Origin: Bacillus sp. PK3_68
GTDB lineage: Bacteria; Bacillota; Bacilli; Bacillales; Domibacillaceae
Direction: 5' to 3'
Assembly (NCBI RefSeq): GCF_003600835.1
Contig: NZ_NQYC01000001.1
Coordinates: 620,001 to 684,000, forward strand
Length of the DNA stretch: 64,000 nucleotides
This document shows positions 8,978 through 17,619 of the stretch, piece by piece. Numbering within the stretch: the stretch's first letter is position 1; each line of letters starts with the position of its first letter. Made by a program: the position numbers and the translations under genes. The notes under the pieces are model-generated. The model was not told where the DNA came from and searched no databases. It worked only from the letters and a program-made list of their open reading frames with translations.

Positions 8978-9056
8978 AAAAAATATCCAAATAGCGTTGA
9001 CAAATGACACCCCGCTTGTGATCCAAAGCATGATCGTGATAAAGATAGATGAGCTT
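8978..9056 (+). pseudogene. Excalibur calcium-binding domain relic 1
   Basis: One frame reads KKYPNSVDK, stop, HPACDPKHDRDKDR, stop. This is the Excalibur signature (usually VDKGHPAYDPKHDRDKDGWAC) with two single-base nonsense changes. No start or upstream domain remains. A second relic is at about 22990-23185. Confidence 0.8.
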
Positions 9057-9133
9057 AAGCTGCTTTAAGTTGGTCCATTAAAAAAGGAAATACTGAGTTG
9101 AAAATATATAAGGACAATTAGTTACCCATAGAT

Positions 9134-9182
9134 AAAGCCTGTATCATGGATTACCAAGTAATCATTGATACAGGCTTTTTTT
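9134..9182 (+). terminator. Strong terminator after the YHYH operon
   Basis: AAGCCTGTATCA/TGATACAGGCTT followed by a run of seven T. Confidence 0.85.
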
Positions 9183-9237
9183 CAAAACTTCTTCTTCAAC
9201 TAACGCACTCGTTTAGCTGAAGTAGGTTCGCAAACTT

Positions 9238-9972
9238 TTATTTCTTTACTTTTCTAATAGGAAAAAAGACAACTATTAATACGAATCCGACTACGAAAGT
9301 TGCGAATGGAAAGAGAAGGGGAAAAAATATTGTAGGGTAAAATTCCCAAGCATCTGTATAATATCCAATCGAATAAGGAACCATAACACCAGCATTAAGT
9401 AGTTTTGTTTGTAAAGCATCACGCTCGGTGAAACTAAAAGATTGATTGTTCAAATTCCCTTCTTCATCCAATGTGTGTAGTGTGTACTTTAATTTCTCTG
9501 AGGGAACTCCACCAACTATATCTCCATTAGGCATCTCTTTTTCCAATTCTCTTGTTTTTTTCAAAAGTACAATGAATTGGGTTTTGCCACTTTTTTTATC
9601 TTCTAAGAGTAAATAAGCAATTTCTCCATAGTATCTATTTAAACCTTTTTCCTCTACCCTTATTGGATAATCTTTTAATGTATCTATTTTCTCTCCATCT
9701 AATTTTAAGGATAAATCTGCAATGCCGATTTTATTACCCCAAGGGTCTACATAACTATCCTCATTTTTTATTGCTTCCTTAATCTCTACAATATGTCCTT
9801 TAAAACGGAATGTGGATTTAGTAGGAGGAAAACCTTCGCTTACGTTTGCAATTTTATACTCTGTATTCATTTTCTGATTATAAATGAGTTCCATTACCAT
9901 TTCTGTGCTTAATGGCAGAGAAGTGATAAGTAAAATTGTTCCCACCAAAAAGAATATTAACCTTTTTTTCAT
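9238..9972 (-). CDS. Hypothetical membrane protein with large extracellular domain
   Basis: 244 residues with one hydrophobic segment at 5-27 and another at about 215-238 ending FFPIRKVKK. The ~185 residues between should lie outside the cell. There are no cysteines or known motifs. The ribosome site AGGTG lies about 6 bases before ATG. I do not recognise the family. Confidence 0.6.
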   Translation of the reverse strand: MKKRLIFFLVGTILLITSLPLSTEMVMELIYNQKMNTEYKIANVSEGFPPTKSTFRFKGHIVEIKEAIKNEDSYVDPWGNKIGIADLSLKLDGEKIDTLKDYPIRVEEKGLNRYYGEIAYLLLEDKKSGKTQFIVLLKKTRELEKEMPNGDIVGGVPSEKLKYTLHTLDEEGNLNNQSFSFTERDALQTKLLNAGVMVPYSIGYYTDAWEFYPTIFFPLLFPFATFVVGFVLIVVFFPIRKVKK

Positions 9973-10087
9973 ACCTGTTTCACCTCTAAGTTTTTCATAT
10001 GCATTAACCTATTTCACCGTTATTAAAAAAGCCCGTCCTCTGCTTTCTTGAAGAAAGAAAACCTTCACACATCAAGCTTTTTGGATG

Positions 10088-10546
10088 TTACCATACCGAC
10101 AACCTTGTTCTTATATCATTTTCACTAGTAATATACTCAACACCTACAAATCCACGTTCTTTCGCATTCCGATATAATAACTCTATCTTCCTCTTATTTT
10201 TACAGTAGATGGTACCATAACAAGAATCGACCACTAGCAGAACAAGCTCACATTTACTTTCAATAAATTCAGTGTAGGTTTTAACTTCGGATACTTCTCC
10301 TTTTGGATATGCTTGTAAGTCAACAAAAATGAGGTAATATCTATTATCTTCTATTAGAATTTTGAGTTCATTCCCCTTAATAACGTCTTTTGAGAAAAGT
10401 GCTTCCTCAGAACTGTCATCACCTACTAGATATGACTCTCCATCGCCTACTCGCCAATTAAATGTAGTAATATCAATTGGCTCTAATAGATCCCCAAGTA
10501 AACTTCCGTATTCATTTGGTATTTCAAAAGTAATCCCTCTCTTCAT
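10088..10546 (-). CDS. DUF2691-family protein
   Basis: 152 residues from the ATG at 10546, which has GGAGG 8 bases upstream; the upstream extension MEVCL overlaps that site. The start MKRGITFEIPNEYG is typical of the DUF2691 family of Bacillus proteins, whose function is unknown. The end holds FVGVEYITSENDIRTRLSVW. It is soluble and monocistronic. Confidence 0.7.
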   Translation of the reverse strand: MKRGITFEIPNEYGSLLGDLLEPIDITTFNWRVGDGESYLVGDDSSEEALFSKDVIKGNELKILIEDNRYYLIFVDLQAYPKGEVSEVKTYTEFIESKCELVLLVVDSCYGTIYCKNKRKIELLYRNAKERGFVGVEYITSENDIRTRLSVW

Positions 10547-10862
10547 TAAGCATACCTCCAAAACTTAATCGTTTGCTTGGACTATCTGACTCTAAGTCTT
10601 TACATGGTTTCAGCCGTTGACAACAAGAAGCATTCTACAATCATTTTGCATCGCTACTTTATCTAAAAGGACAATTAACTTAAAATATTTCCCTCGTTCT
10701 TCAACCACAATGAGTTTTGCTCCTTACCTCTATAAAAGTAGACATTCTCCCTTAATATCTTTTCATTCTATCATGAAAGTGGTACTATTTTCTTACTGAG
10801 GAAATGTTTGATTTCCTCGCACTCCCCTTTCTACCGATTGGGGTTTTATTATGCTATAAAAA

Positions 10863-10876
10863 GGAACATACGTTCT
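10863..10876. promoter_or_regulatory. Candidate LexA/DinR (SOS) box before immA
   Basis: GGAACATACGTTCT matches the Bacillus consensus CGAACRNRYGTTYC at 12 of 14 positions and keeps the complete GAAC-N4-GTTC core. It sits about 22 bases before the immA start and next to a TATGCTATAAA stretch that could be the -10 region. Confidence 0.55.
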
Positions 10877-10897
10877 AAAAATGTCGAGGTGAAGTCA

Positions 10898-11410
10898 ATG
10901 GCCTATTCTACAAGATTGGAGGACTACATTTTTTCTTTATATCAATCCATTCACATCTATGAACCTGAACAACTAAGTATTGAACTTGTTTCAAGTCGGC
11001 TAGGTGTAGATGTGGAATACATAAGTGGTGTCAGTAAAACTATTCATATGCCGGAACATCCTCTCATCCTTATCAATCGGCACTTAACTCCAGAAGCCCA
11101 ATGGCAAGATTTCGGCCACGAATTAGGGCATTTATTGCGACACTGCGGCAACCAAAGGTGCCTCCCTCTTCCCTTTATCGAATTACAAGAGTGGCAGGCT
11201 AATAACTTTGCTCTACACTTTTGTATTCCTACTTTTATGATGGAACAATTAGAATTTCCTTGGCGGAAACAAGAAGTAATTTACTTACTGGCCCGAACTT
11301 TTACGGTTGAATTTTCTTTTGCTGCTCATCGACTAGAAAGATGGCTGCAACAAAAAGAAAGTTTGTATTTTTGGCAGGCTATGGCCGAAGCTCAAGAACA
11401 CTATTTGTAG
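10898..11410 (+). CDS. immA: ImmA/IrrE-type zinc metallopeptidase of a prophage
   Basis: 170 residues from ATG at 10898 (GAGGTGA 6 bases upstream); the longer frame is not supported. HELGH at about residues 70-74 is the zinc motif, preceded by DFG, with a downstream Glu in ELQEWQANNFA as third ligand. Proteins of this family cleave an ImmR-type repressor to start induction of mobile elements such as ICEBs1. An immR gene would be expected next to it and is not seen. The integrase follows 60 bases downstream on the same strand. Confidence 0.88.
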   Translation: MAYSTRLEDYIFSLYQSIHIYEPEQLSIELVSSRLGVDVEYISGVSKTIHMPEHPLILINRHLTPEAQWQDFGHELGHLLRHCGNQRCLPLPFIELQEWQANNFALHFCIPTFMMEQLEFPWRKQEVIYLLARTFTVEFSFAAHRLERWLQQKESLYFWQAMAEAQEHYL

Positions 11411-11470
11411 CCGCGTGTTAATGGAATAATACATAAGCAAACGGAATGATAGTAATAAAGGAGTGAGAAC

Positions 11471-12706
11471 ATGGCGAGTATTGAACGACGTGGAAAGAAC
11501 TCTTTTCGTCTTCTTGTAGAACTCGGTTATGACGGAAATGGAAGAAGAATAAGAAAGAAAAGAACTATTAAAGTAGAGGATGAATCCCTTCTTAAAAAGA
11601 AGAAAAAACTAAATGACTTTCTTCAAGGAGAGCTCTATAAATTTAAAGCAGAAGTAGAAGCTGGCGAGTATATATCGCCTGAAAAAATGTACTTTGCAGA
11701 CTTTATAGAAGAATGGAAAGAGAAAAAAGGAAAGAAAAAACTAGGGATCAAAACGCTAACTGAGCGATTAAACCTTTTGAAGAACCATATTATCCCCTAT
11801 TTCCAGGATAAGAAAATAGATCAAATCAATCCTATGCAGATCGTTACTTTCTATGATGATTTATCAAGGGAAGGTGCTCGAAAAGATGGCAAACCAGGTG
11901 GCCTCTCCCCTAATACTATTTATGAGATAGACAAAACGTTGAGAAATGTCTTTTCAACTGCTAAAGAATGGCGAGTCATTAAGGACAACCCGATGAAGGA
12001 AATTGAACGACCACCAATCCAGAAGAAAGAAATGAGTTTTCTTGATCAAGATCAAGCTTCTCAATTAATCATATGGTTATATGAAAATCTCTCCCCTACC
12101 TGGCGAATGATTTTCCTGACCGCTTTAATCGGTGGACTTAGACGCGGCGAAGTAGTCCCCTTGGAGCTCACCGATATTATTTGGGAACGAAATGCTCTGT
12201 CCATTAATAAAAGTGTCATTTCTGTAAATGGGAAAGCAACACTCAAGGAAACAAAGACAGGACGATCCGATGAATTAACTATGCCACAATGGTATATGGA
12301 CGAACTTAGAGAATATGTAGATAACTGGGAGAAGGAACGTGAACTTATTGACGATCAATGGAAAGGTGGAAACAACCAGTACCTATTCCATAACGGGGTT
12401 GGAGAAAGATTTCATCCGCAGTCTATCACTCAAAAATGGTGGAAGATCAGAAAAGAACATGGTTTTAACATTCGACTTCATGATTTGCGACATACGATGG
12501 TCACCTTACTTATTGAAGAAGGTGTAAATATGAGAATCATTCAGGAAAGAGCTAGACACTCCTCCTCACGAGTGACGAATGATATTTATGGCCACGTTAG
12601 CCAAAAGGCCGCTCAAAGTGCTGCTGAGAAATTTGATCGTTTTTCTCCTGATAACTTATCAATTTCTGCAAATGGTCCCCAATTGGTCCCCAACTCGCAG
12701 AAATGA
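11471..12706 (+). CDS. int: Tyrosine site-specific recombinase (phage/ICE integrase)
   Basis: 411 residues. The N-terminal arm-binding domain comes first (MASIERRGKNSFRLLVELGY), then a core-binding SAM-like domain (about 70-170), then the catalytic domain. Catalytic residues are visible: Arg in GGLRRGEVVPLEL (about 224), HDLRHTMVTLLIE (His-x-x-Arg), H in ARHSS, and the Tyr nucleophile in NDIYGHVS. AAGGAGTGAG precedes ATG. The enzyme integrates or excises an element. Apart from scattered phage relics I see no complete element, so it may be the remains of a decayed prophage. Confidence 0.93.
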   Translation: MASIERRGKNSFRLLVELGYDGNGRRIRKKRTIKVEDESLLKKKKKLNDFLQGELYKFKAEVEAGEYISPEKMYFADFIEEWKEKKGKKKLGIKTLTERLNLLKNHIIPYFQDKKIDQINPMQIVTFYDDLSREGARKDGKPGGLSPNTIYEIDKTLRNVFSTAKEWRVIKDNPMKEIERPPIQKKEMSFLDQDQASQLIIWLYENLSPTWRMIFLTALIGGLRRGEVVPLELTDIIWERNALSINKSVISVNGKATLKETKTGRSDELTMPQWYMDELREYVDNWEKERELIDDQWKGGNNQYLFHNGVGERFHPQSITQKWWKIRKEHGFNIRLHDLRHTMVTLLIEEGVNMRIIQERARHSSSRVTNDIYGHVSQKAAQSAAEKFDRFSPDNLSISANGPQLVPNSQK

Positions 12707-12724
12707 TAAAAGTTGATAACTAAA

Positions 12725-12746
12725 AAACGTTGATATATCAACGTTT
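12725..12746. terminator. 22-bp perfect palindrome after int
   Basis: The arms AAACGTTGATA/TATCAACGTTT lie 18 bases after the integrase stop. It could be a bidirectional terminator. Confidence 0.6.
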
Positions 12747-12762
12747 ATAGGCATAATAAAAA

Positions 12763-12795
12763 CGGGGCAAAGGTGATTATATTCACCCCGCCCCG
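12763..12795 (+). terminator. GC-rich hairpin downstream of int
   Basis: CGGGGC...GCCCCG with inner AGGTGA/TCACC. Confidence 0.6.
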
Positions 12796-12923
12796 AAGGA
12801 TACACTATTCAAGTTAATTCTTATTAACACTCTAGGAATACGATTGTGTCAAGATTTTTAATCTTCCCATTATGATTAATTCGAGTCAAAAAAGAAGATT
12901 TTTGATGAATTTGGTCCCTAATT

Positions 12924-12939
12924 GGTCACCATGGTGACC
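12924..12939. promoter_or_regulatory. Perfect 16-bp palindrome
   Basis: GGTCACCATGGTGACC, overlapping the second direct repeat beyond int. It may be an operator or a recombination site. Confidence 0.4.
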
Positions 12940-12962
12940 GTGAAAAGAGGTGGCTTTATTCT

Positions 12963-13184
12963 TTATTTCCTCTTTGCTGATGGTACTATCTCAAATGTTT
13001 CCTCTAATTGATGCGCTGCCATTTCTACTAATGATCCGTCTTCTAATACAAGAAAAAGCATGGCTCCTTCTATTGGCTCCGAATGTCTCAAAAAGAGCCC
13101 TGTCTTTCTGCATCGAAGATTTACATTGTTTTCACACCTGAACTTATCCAACTCTTTAAAGCCTTTAATACTATTCAATGACAA
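12963..13184 (-). CDS. Hypothetical small protein
   Basis: About 73 residues if translation starts at the TTG at 13184, six bases after AGGGAAGG; the longer ATG start has no ribosome site. It contains CRKTGLFLRHSEPIEGAMLF and ends SAKRK. It is not recognised. It lies between the phage integrase and a secreted-protein gene, so it may belong to the prophage remnant. Confidence 0.45.
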   Translation of the reverse strand: MSLNSIKGFKELDKFRCENNVNLRCRKTGLFLRHSEPIEGAMLFLVLEDGSLVEMAAHQLEETFEIVPSAKRK

Positions 13185-13310
13185 TAATATCCTTCCCTTC
13201 ATGTGATATATAGAACTTTTTATTCAAATAACTAGAAAAACTTTCTAATTATTTCTTCCCAACCCTATTTTACCTGATAAAATATACTTATAAATAAAAA
13301 GGAGAAAAAA

Positions 13311-13991
13311 ATGAAAAAATTTTTAAAGGTACTTATATCTATGGTCTTATTACTTATCGGTTTTACAGCCTTTCATTCAACTGCAGAAGCAGCAAAAAAT
13401 CCGATCAGCCCTAAACAAAGCCGGATTACATACACATTGAAAGATGCAAATGGTGTGGCTTATAAAGTGTATTTTGCCGGGGTTAGAGAGAAAAAGGCAA
13501 TTGCCTCATACAACCGTGGTGACTGGGCAGGTGTTTGGGCCGGAGCCAATCCGGGAGATTTGCTTTACAAAGGGAATTACACACTCTACACACAAAAGGT
13601 TGGAACAGGGCAAATTAAACAGTCTCGTCATTATTTTAAAGACTACACATTGAATTCAACAAAGAGAACTGTTCATATGTACCCCTCTAAATATAAAGGG
13701 CAACCAGATATTTTAGCGGTTGCAGAAATAGAAAGTTCTAATTCTGAAACTGCTTCATGGTACTATATGAAAAACGGTGTTTTAACTAAAATTGTAGACG
13801 CCGGTTATACACTAAGAGCTCAAGTTCTTGGAAAGAATTCATTCCTCATTGCAGGCTATGATAATGCTGAAGGGGAATGGTACTTTAGTGAATTATACTT
13901 AGATCCATCTAAAAATATTTTTGATCAATATGATCCTATCTATAATAATCCAGGAGCAGTGATTAGAAACTGGAAAAAGCATTGGCAATAA
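13311..13991 (+). CDS. Secreted protein of unknown function, paralogue A
   Basis: 226 residues. Signal peptide 1-28 (VLLLIGFTAFHSTAEAA), then a mature domain beginning KNPISPKQSRITYTLKDANG, with YKVYFAGVREKKAIAS and a C-terminal PGAVIRNWKKHWQ. AAGGAG lies 7 bases before ATG. A close paralogue is at 54577-55269, and in both places a SPOR gene or SPOR relic is encoded convergently just downstream across a shared GC-rich terminator. No enzyme motif is visible. Confidence 0.72.
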   Translation: MKKFLKVLISMVLLLIGFTAFHSTAEAAKNPISPKQSRITYTLKDANGVAYKVYFAGVREKKAIASYNRGDWAGVWAGANPGDLLYKGNYTLYTQKVGTGQIKQSRHYFKDYTLNSTKRTVHMYPSKYKGQPDILAVAEIESSNSETASWYYMKNGVLTKIVDAGYTLRAQVLGKNSFLIAGYDNAEGEWYFSELYLDPSKNIFDQYDPIYNNPGAVIRNWKKHWQ

Positions 13992-13993
13992 AA

Positions 13994-14023
13994 ATAAGCC
14001 CCACTCAAACGAGCGGGGCTTTT
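13994..14023. terminator. Shared bidirectional terminator
   Basis: AAGCCCC(A)CTC/GAG(C)GGGGCTT between the secreted protein and the convergent SPOR gene. The same layout recurs at 34545-34571 and 55271-55298. Confidence 0.85.
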
Positions 14024-14024
14024 C

Positions 14025-14342
14025 TCATTGTTCTTGCCTAATTTGCGCATTGAAACCAAACTCTCGGCTAATATTCTGTTGAGCTATCGTAGCTGATTCC
14101 ATCGTATTAAACACGCCTGTCCAGATTCTTTTTTCCTTAGCAAATGGCTTGTACCCTAGCTTCTCGCCAATTAATTCGGCTTGCTTCCTCGCTTCTTCTT
14201 CAGTCCTAAATGCGCCTGTATAGATACGATACTTTCCCTTTGGGACAACAGCGGCCTTTGTCTCTTCCTTATTCAAAAACCATGACAGCCGTTTGTTTCC
14301 TACTAATTGATTCAAGTCTACATTTCCTTGTTTTCCCCCCAT
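14025..14342 (-). CDS. SPOR-domain protein
   Basis: 105 residues. After a short N-terminal segment (NKRLSWFLNKEETK), residues 36-105 form one SPOR domain with paired halves: YRIYTGAFRTEEEARKQAE, LGYKPFAKEKRI, then WTGVFNTMESATIAQQNI. SPOR domains bind denuded peptidoglycan glycan. There is no signal peptide, so it may act after lysis or accompany a phage endolysin; B. subtilis phage-type amidases carry such tails. The gene could be a detached amidase tail. AGGAG precedes ATG. Confidence 0.75.
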   Translation of the reverse strand: MGGKQGNVDLNQLVGNKRLSWFLNKEETKAAVVPKGKYRIYTGAFRTEEEARKQAELIGEKLGYKPFAKEKRIWTGVFNTMESATIAQQNISREFGFNAQIRQEQ

Positions 14343-14394
14343 CTGGGCAACTCCTTTCGTAAGTTCCCTTCACATATCCCCTTTCTTTACATAA

Positions 14395-14422
14395 AAAAAG
14401 ACACCTTTTTCAGGTGCCTTTT
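14395..14422 (-). terminator. Terminator hairpin
   Basis: AAAAGGCACCTG/CAGGTG-type stem just after the next - strand gene. Confidence 0.65.
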
Positions 14423-14428
14423 GCTTTA

Positions 14429-14725
14429 TTAATAAATTCGATTCATGTAAAGAGTGTCTAGAAACCGAATGTGTTCTTCTCGCTTCGATGCCTCTAGATC
14501 ACCTATTAATTTTCTAATTACGCTCCTTTGCTCAAAAATAATTGTTATTAATTCCTCTTTAGTCATCCTTTTGAACCCTGGTCTCGTAATGAGAAACTCC
14601 TCTTCATATCCCATATACTCTAATAGAGCTTTATGAAGATTGGCATACTGATCAGCAGTCTTTTTTAATTGTTCGTAATCGGACAGAGAAACTTCAATTT
14701 TAGCTTCGTGTTCTATGTCTCCCAT
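14429..14725 (-). CDS. Hypothetical coiled-coil-like protein
   Basis: 98 residues from MGDIEHEAKIEVSLSDYE, chosen because AAGGGTGGGG lies just upstream; the longer frame has no site. It is predicted to be helical, with conserved-looking GFKRMTKEELITIIFEQRSVIRKLIGDLE. Phage or stress related, unrecognised. Confidence 0.5.
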   Translation of the reverse strand: MGDIEHEAKIEVSLSDYEQLKKTADQYANLHKALLEYMGYEEEFLITRPGFKRMTKEELITIIFEQRSVIRKLIGDLEASKREEHIRFLDTLYMNRIY

Positions 14726-15002
14726 TTTCCCCACCCTTGTTTTTATGCTAGTTGTAATATAGAAAATCAATACTGGAAAAAGTTAAAACTTATTTCTCCT
14801 GCGTTATTTATCGTCATTGTGAAAGACTTTCTTTAATAACTTTTAAAAATATTTTTGGTAATAACACCTACTATACAGTAGTGTCTGCACCTTTCCTTTT
14901 CATAAAAATACACCTATTCTGTTAAGTGTTTTGTGTCGTATTATCGTCCGGGTGTGTAAGAAAAACCCCCACCTAAAAAGGTGAGGTGTGAAAAGATGCA
15001 CT
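14726..15002. other. Intergenic stretch with two hairpins
   Basis: CTACT/AGTAG around 14868-14882 and CCACCT/AGGTGAGG around 14968-14988. I see no gene. Confidence 0.5.
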
Positions 15003-15425
15003 CAAGGCGCTGGATTAACTACATTAATTGTTACCCCGGTTGATACATTTCCTTGACTGTCTTTTACTTTTACAGTTACAGTAGCCCCTAGAGTTAATTC
15101 GCTTATAAAATTTTCTTTTGTTGAACTAAAGAATACGATGAATTTTGATATTCATAACCGTAGGGCAGTATATACCTGCCTTCCTGTAAGTAGTAAAGAT
15201 GCATATTATTGATCGAGAGAGCAGCAGTCTCTGCTCCGACAGTAATAAGTAATTGACCAGCAATATTTTGAGCACTTCCTGAAGTGAAATCAACTTGCAA
15301 ACCCGTATCCGACCAGCTAGTATTCCCGACTACTAAATCAGACGTTAGGGTAAAATCTTTGTTGGTAATACTGATATTGTCACTTGAGATATTTTTAATT
15401 TTTTGTGCGCTATTCTCGTCTTATC
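15003..15425 (-). pseudogene. 3' fragment of a secreted or surface protein with Ig-like tail
   Basis: The - strand encodes ISSDNISITNKDFTLTSDLV and LQVDFTSGSAQNIAG, then shifts frame near 15110. The second frame gives ELTLGATVTVKVKDSQGNVS and TGVTINVVNPAP before a stop. The second part resembles bacterial Ig-like or cadherin-type repeats of surface and phage proteins. It has no start codon, a truncated 5' end and one frameshift. Confidence 0.6.
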
Positions 15426-15620
15426 CTTCTCTATCTCTCAGTTTATAACGAGCCTTCACCATGCAGGCGGCTTTCGCCGCACACGGCGATCCGTCAGCGA
15501 TAGATCTTAAAACTTATTTCCCCGGATAAATTACAGTTCATAAGTCTTATAAAACAAGAAAGCCTACACTGTTTACGTTTTATCATTCCGCTCATATCTA
15601 AAAAATAACACCTGCTATAG
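15426..15620. other. Intergenic stretch, no gene seen
   Basis: Contains the GC-rich hairpin GGCGGC/GCCGCC-like near 15466-15480. Confidence 0.4.
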
Positions 15621-15625
15621 ATCAG

Positions 15626-15895
15626 CGCTGACATCTAATACTTGATATACGATCTCTTTTAAGTTCGACAGCTTTGGAACCTGCTCCTTTTGGTAATTTC
15701 CATTCAATACATTTCTTACCCGAATTTCTACTAATGCGCTGTTTGCTGTAAACATTACGCATTTCCCCCAAGTGCAATTGTTAGTTCCATATTTAACTTT
15801 ATATTTCCCTTCTTTATCGGGAAAATCAGCTATCTCCTCTACTAAATACCCTTCTTAATGCAGCTGCTCTTGCGTTTTATTCAAACTGTAGTGAA
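15626..15895 (-). pseudogene. Unrecognised coding remnant with in-frame stop
   Basis: One frame reads KTQEQLH, stop, then GYLVEEIADFPDKEGKYKVK, NNCTWGKCVMFTANSALVEI, ending YQVLDVSADL. No credible ribosome site is present. It reads like a real protein (two close cysteines) broken by one nonsense codon near its start. Confidence 0.45.
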
Positions 15896-15920
15896 TAGGT
15901 ACCAACACTATTTATTCCAA

Positions 15921-15946
15921 AGGCCGGGAGCTTCCCCGGCTTTTTT
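15921..15946 (+). terminator. Terminator hairpin
   Basis: GCCGGG/CCCGGC stem followed by six T. Confidence 0.75.
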
Positions 15947-16061
15947 ATTCATTTTTTTGTAAAACTTAAGAAAAATATTACTTTTAATGTAAAATAAAAG
16001 TATAATATTACCTTTAACACCTGCCGATATATATAATACTAAAGGTTTAGGGGTGGTGAAA

Positions 16062-16253
16062 ATGAGCTTACAAAAAGAAATTAAAGAAGCCGATGAGTTA
16101 ATAAATCAAATCAATAACATTCGAAGCCTCATGATCTCAACAGGAATGCGTAAAGGTTTTACCGATCTCCAAACGTTAAAATACAGCGAGGAATTAGACA
16201 AATTACTCAATAAATATCAGTTAATACACTTATCCTTTCCTTATAAATCGTAG
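16062..16253 (+). CDS. Spo0E-family aspartyl-phosphate phosphatase
   Basis: 63 residues from ATG at 16062, five bases after GGGGTGG. The pattern of two helices ending YSEELDKLLNKYQ matches the SQELDxLI signature of Spo0E-like phosphatases, with Ser/Asp preserved as S-E-E-L-D. These small proteins dephosphorylate Spo0A~P and delay sporulation. The upstream region contains a TATAAT and an inverted repeat of ATATTACTTTTA. It supports assignment of the host to spore-forming Bacillaceae. Confidence 0.8.
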   Translation: MSLQKEIKEADELINQINNIRSLMISTGMRKGFTDLQTLKYSEELDKLLNKYQLIHLSFPYKS

Positions 16254-16301
16254 TCAGAAGCTTTCCTGGCCTTTTGCACCTTTCTTACACCTTCGAATAA
16301 A

Positions 16302-16427
16302 CTATTTTGTATTCAATGGCACCCAGCTTTCACTTAATTGGATACGGTCGTTGATAAGCCAGGCAAAAGCCAGGCTTATTTGTATATTTCTGTAGAAGTT
16401 GGAAATACTGTTTAAAGTAGTACTCAT
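16302..16427 (-). CDS. Small 41-residue protein
   Basis: It starts MSTTLNSISNFYRNIQISLA and ends ESWVPLNTK. AAGGAGG lies 7 bases before ATG, a much better site than most shadow frames have. No family recognised; probably phage-derived like its surroundings. It is too short for usual gene callers. Confidence 0.55.
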   Translation of the reverse strand: MSTTLNSISNFYRNIQISLAFAWLINDRIQLSESWVPLNTK

Positions 16428-16485
16428 CTGTAATCCTCCTTAGAATATATAGGCTAATCATTGTGTCAGGGCTTCCCTGGCTTTT

Positions 16486-16611
16486 TTATTTTCTTCTTTC
16501 CAATTGCTGAACTAAATCCAAGATGTATTTTTGATGATTCACATATTCTCCCACTGAATTTTCATTGGCAACATGAGAGCCAATACACCTTTCTACATCT
16601 GAGATTAATTT
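16486..16611 (-). pseudogene. Small coding remnant without a start codon
   Basis: Open frame reading LISDVERCIGSHVANEN, then YVNHQKYILDLVQQLERRK. A TGA lies just upstream and no start or ribosome site is visible. It is followed by a CAGGG/CCCTG hairpin. Confidence 0.4.
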
Positions 16612-16769
16612 TCACAACTTCTCTTATTAAAAATTTTTAATTTATGATTTTATTAAAGGTCCAATTGGTTTCCTTCTTTGCTTTTCGACTCACTGTTTGA
16701 TCAACTCCTGTTAATTAACAAATTCTTGAACTACTTCATACAATAATCAAAAAAATGGAGTTGATCCTC

Positions 16770-17105
16770 ATGGTGAGATGGATTGATGTATCAACATCAA
16801 AACATCAATTGAGACTGTTGGATGGGAACAAGCTCATAAAAACTTATCCAATAGCTGTTGGAAAAATATTGTCGCCAACACCTTCTGGGACATACACAAT
16901 TATCAATAAACAACATAATCCCGGTGGACCATTTGGAGTGCTTTGGATGGGATTATCCAAACCTCATTATGGTATACACGGAACAAATAACCCAGCTTCT
17001 ATTGGTAAGAATGTCTCGCATGGGTGTATTAGAATGTTTAATCACGATGCTTTAGAATTATCATCTAGGGTTCCAATCGGCACCATGGTTTCTATTCATA
17101 AATAG
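16770..17105 (+). CDS. L,D-transpeptidase (YkuD domain only)
   Basis: 111 residues consisting of one YkuD catalytic domain. It has [14 protein letters not shown] and the active-site SHGCIRM, with Cys as nucleophile and upstream His. It cross-links peptidoglycan stem peptides (3-3 links) or, if mobile, attaches proteins. The start at 16770 follows GGAG; there is no signal peptide or LysM domain, unlike B. subtilis YkuD. Neighbours are a broken holin and a phage DUF1064 gene, so it may be part of a lysis or late gene remnant. Confidence 0.85.
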   Translation: MVRWIDVSTSKHQLRLLDGNKLIKTYPIAVGKILSPTPSGTYTIINKQHNPGGPFGVLWMGLSKPHYGIHGTNNPASIGKNVSHGCIRMFNHDALELSSRVPIGTMVSIHK

Positions 17106-17236
17106 CTCTGTTAATCTCAACACCTTTACCATATAGTTTGTAACTAAAGCGCATCGTTAATTGAGCAATTTTGCTTCTTTTGGATAAATAAATTAGAATG
17201 CCACCATACTACTCTTAAAAGGTGGTGAATTAATAA

Positions 17237-17520
17237 ATGGATTTCCCTACAATACACACAAACTTTTGGGATGCTGTTATTGCTGTTCCTGTAGTGATGA
17301 TCCTACCCCAGTTGATAAAAGTCTTTTTCACCCCCCTAAAACGTTTGTCCCTCTAGTAGCTCTTTTGCTTGGAGTACTCATATCCGTCTTTATCAGCCAT
17401 AGAGGCCATCTTATAACTGGGCTATTTATGGGCTGGTTTTATGGCTATGCAGCCATAGGTTCTTATGCTTCTTTAAAGACCAGCATCTTTGCTTATTTAA
17501 AGAAAGTGAGACGTGAATGA
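17237..17520 (+). pseudogene. Holin-like membrane protein, frameshifted in a C run
   Basis: From ATG 17237 (AAGGTGGTG upstream) the protein reads MDFPTIHTNFWDAVIAVPVV, then LPQLIKVFF. The frame breaks at the six-C run 17331-17336, and the next frame continues PKTFVPLVALLLGVLISVFI, GHLITGLFMGWFYGYAAIG, ending FAYLKKVRRE. Together they make a protein of about 94 residues with two or three membrane segments and a charged tail, the size and layout of phage holins. It sits next to a cell-wall enzyme. The other reading frame (starting 17266) is not a real protein. Confidence 0.65.
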
Positions 17521-17619
17521 TGTTAATTTAACGTCCCTCTTCTTTGGTAGCTGTCATTGTCTGCATCTAATCAGTTATCCCCTCACTCCTCTTTCTTTTT
17601 CCCAGATCACTCTACTTTC

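Larger units (their letters stand above)
12673..12930 (+). repeat. Paired near-identical 19-base direct repeats at the integrase 3' end
   Basis: GGTCCCCAATTGGTCCCCA in the last integrase codons (about 12675-12693) and GGTCCCTAATTGGTCACCA (about 12912-12930) differ at two positions. A location just after int is where attP cores usually lie. Confidence 0.45.

Noticed and set aside
10617-10799. ORF of 60 residues between DUF2691 and immA
   Set aside because: There is no ribosome site. On the - strand a short frame from about 10742 (MSTFIEVRSK) has AAGGGAGA but breaks after 14 codons, so nothing could be called.
17266-17520. ORF beginning MGCCYCCSC
   Set aside because: The start is out of frame with the real start at 17237. 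The cysteine-rich opening is an artefact of reading the holin N-terminus in another frame.
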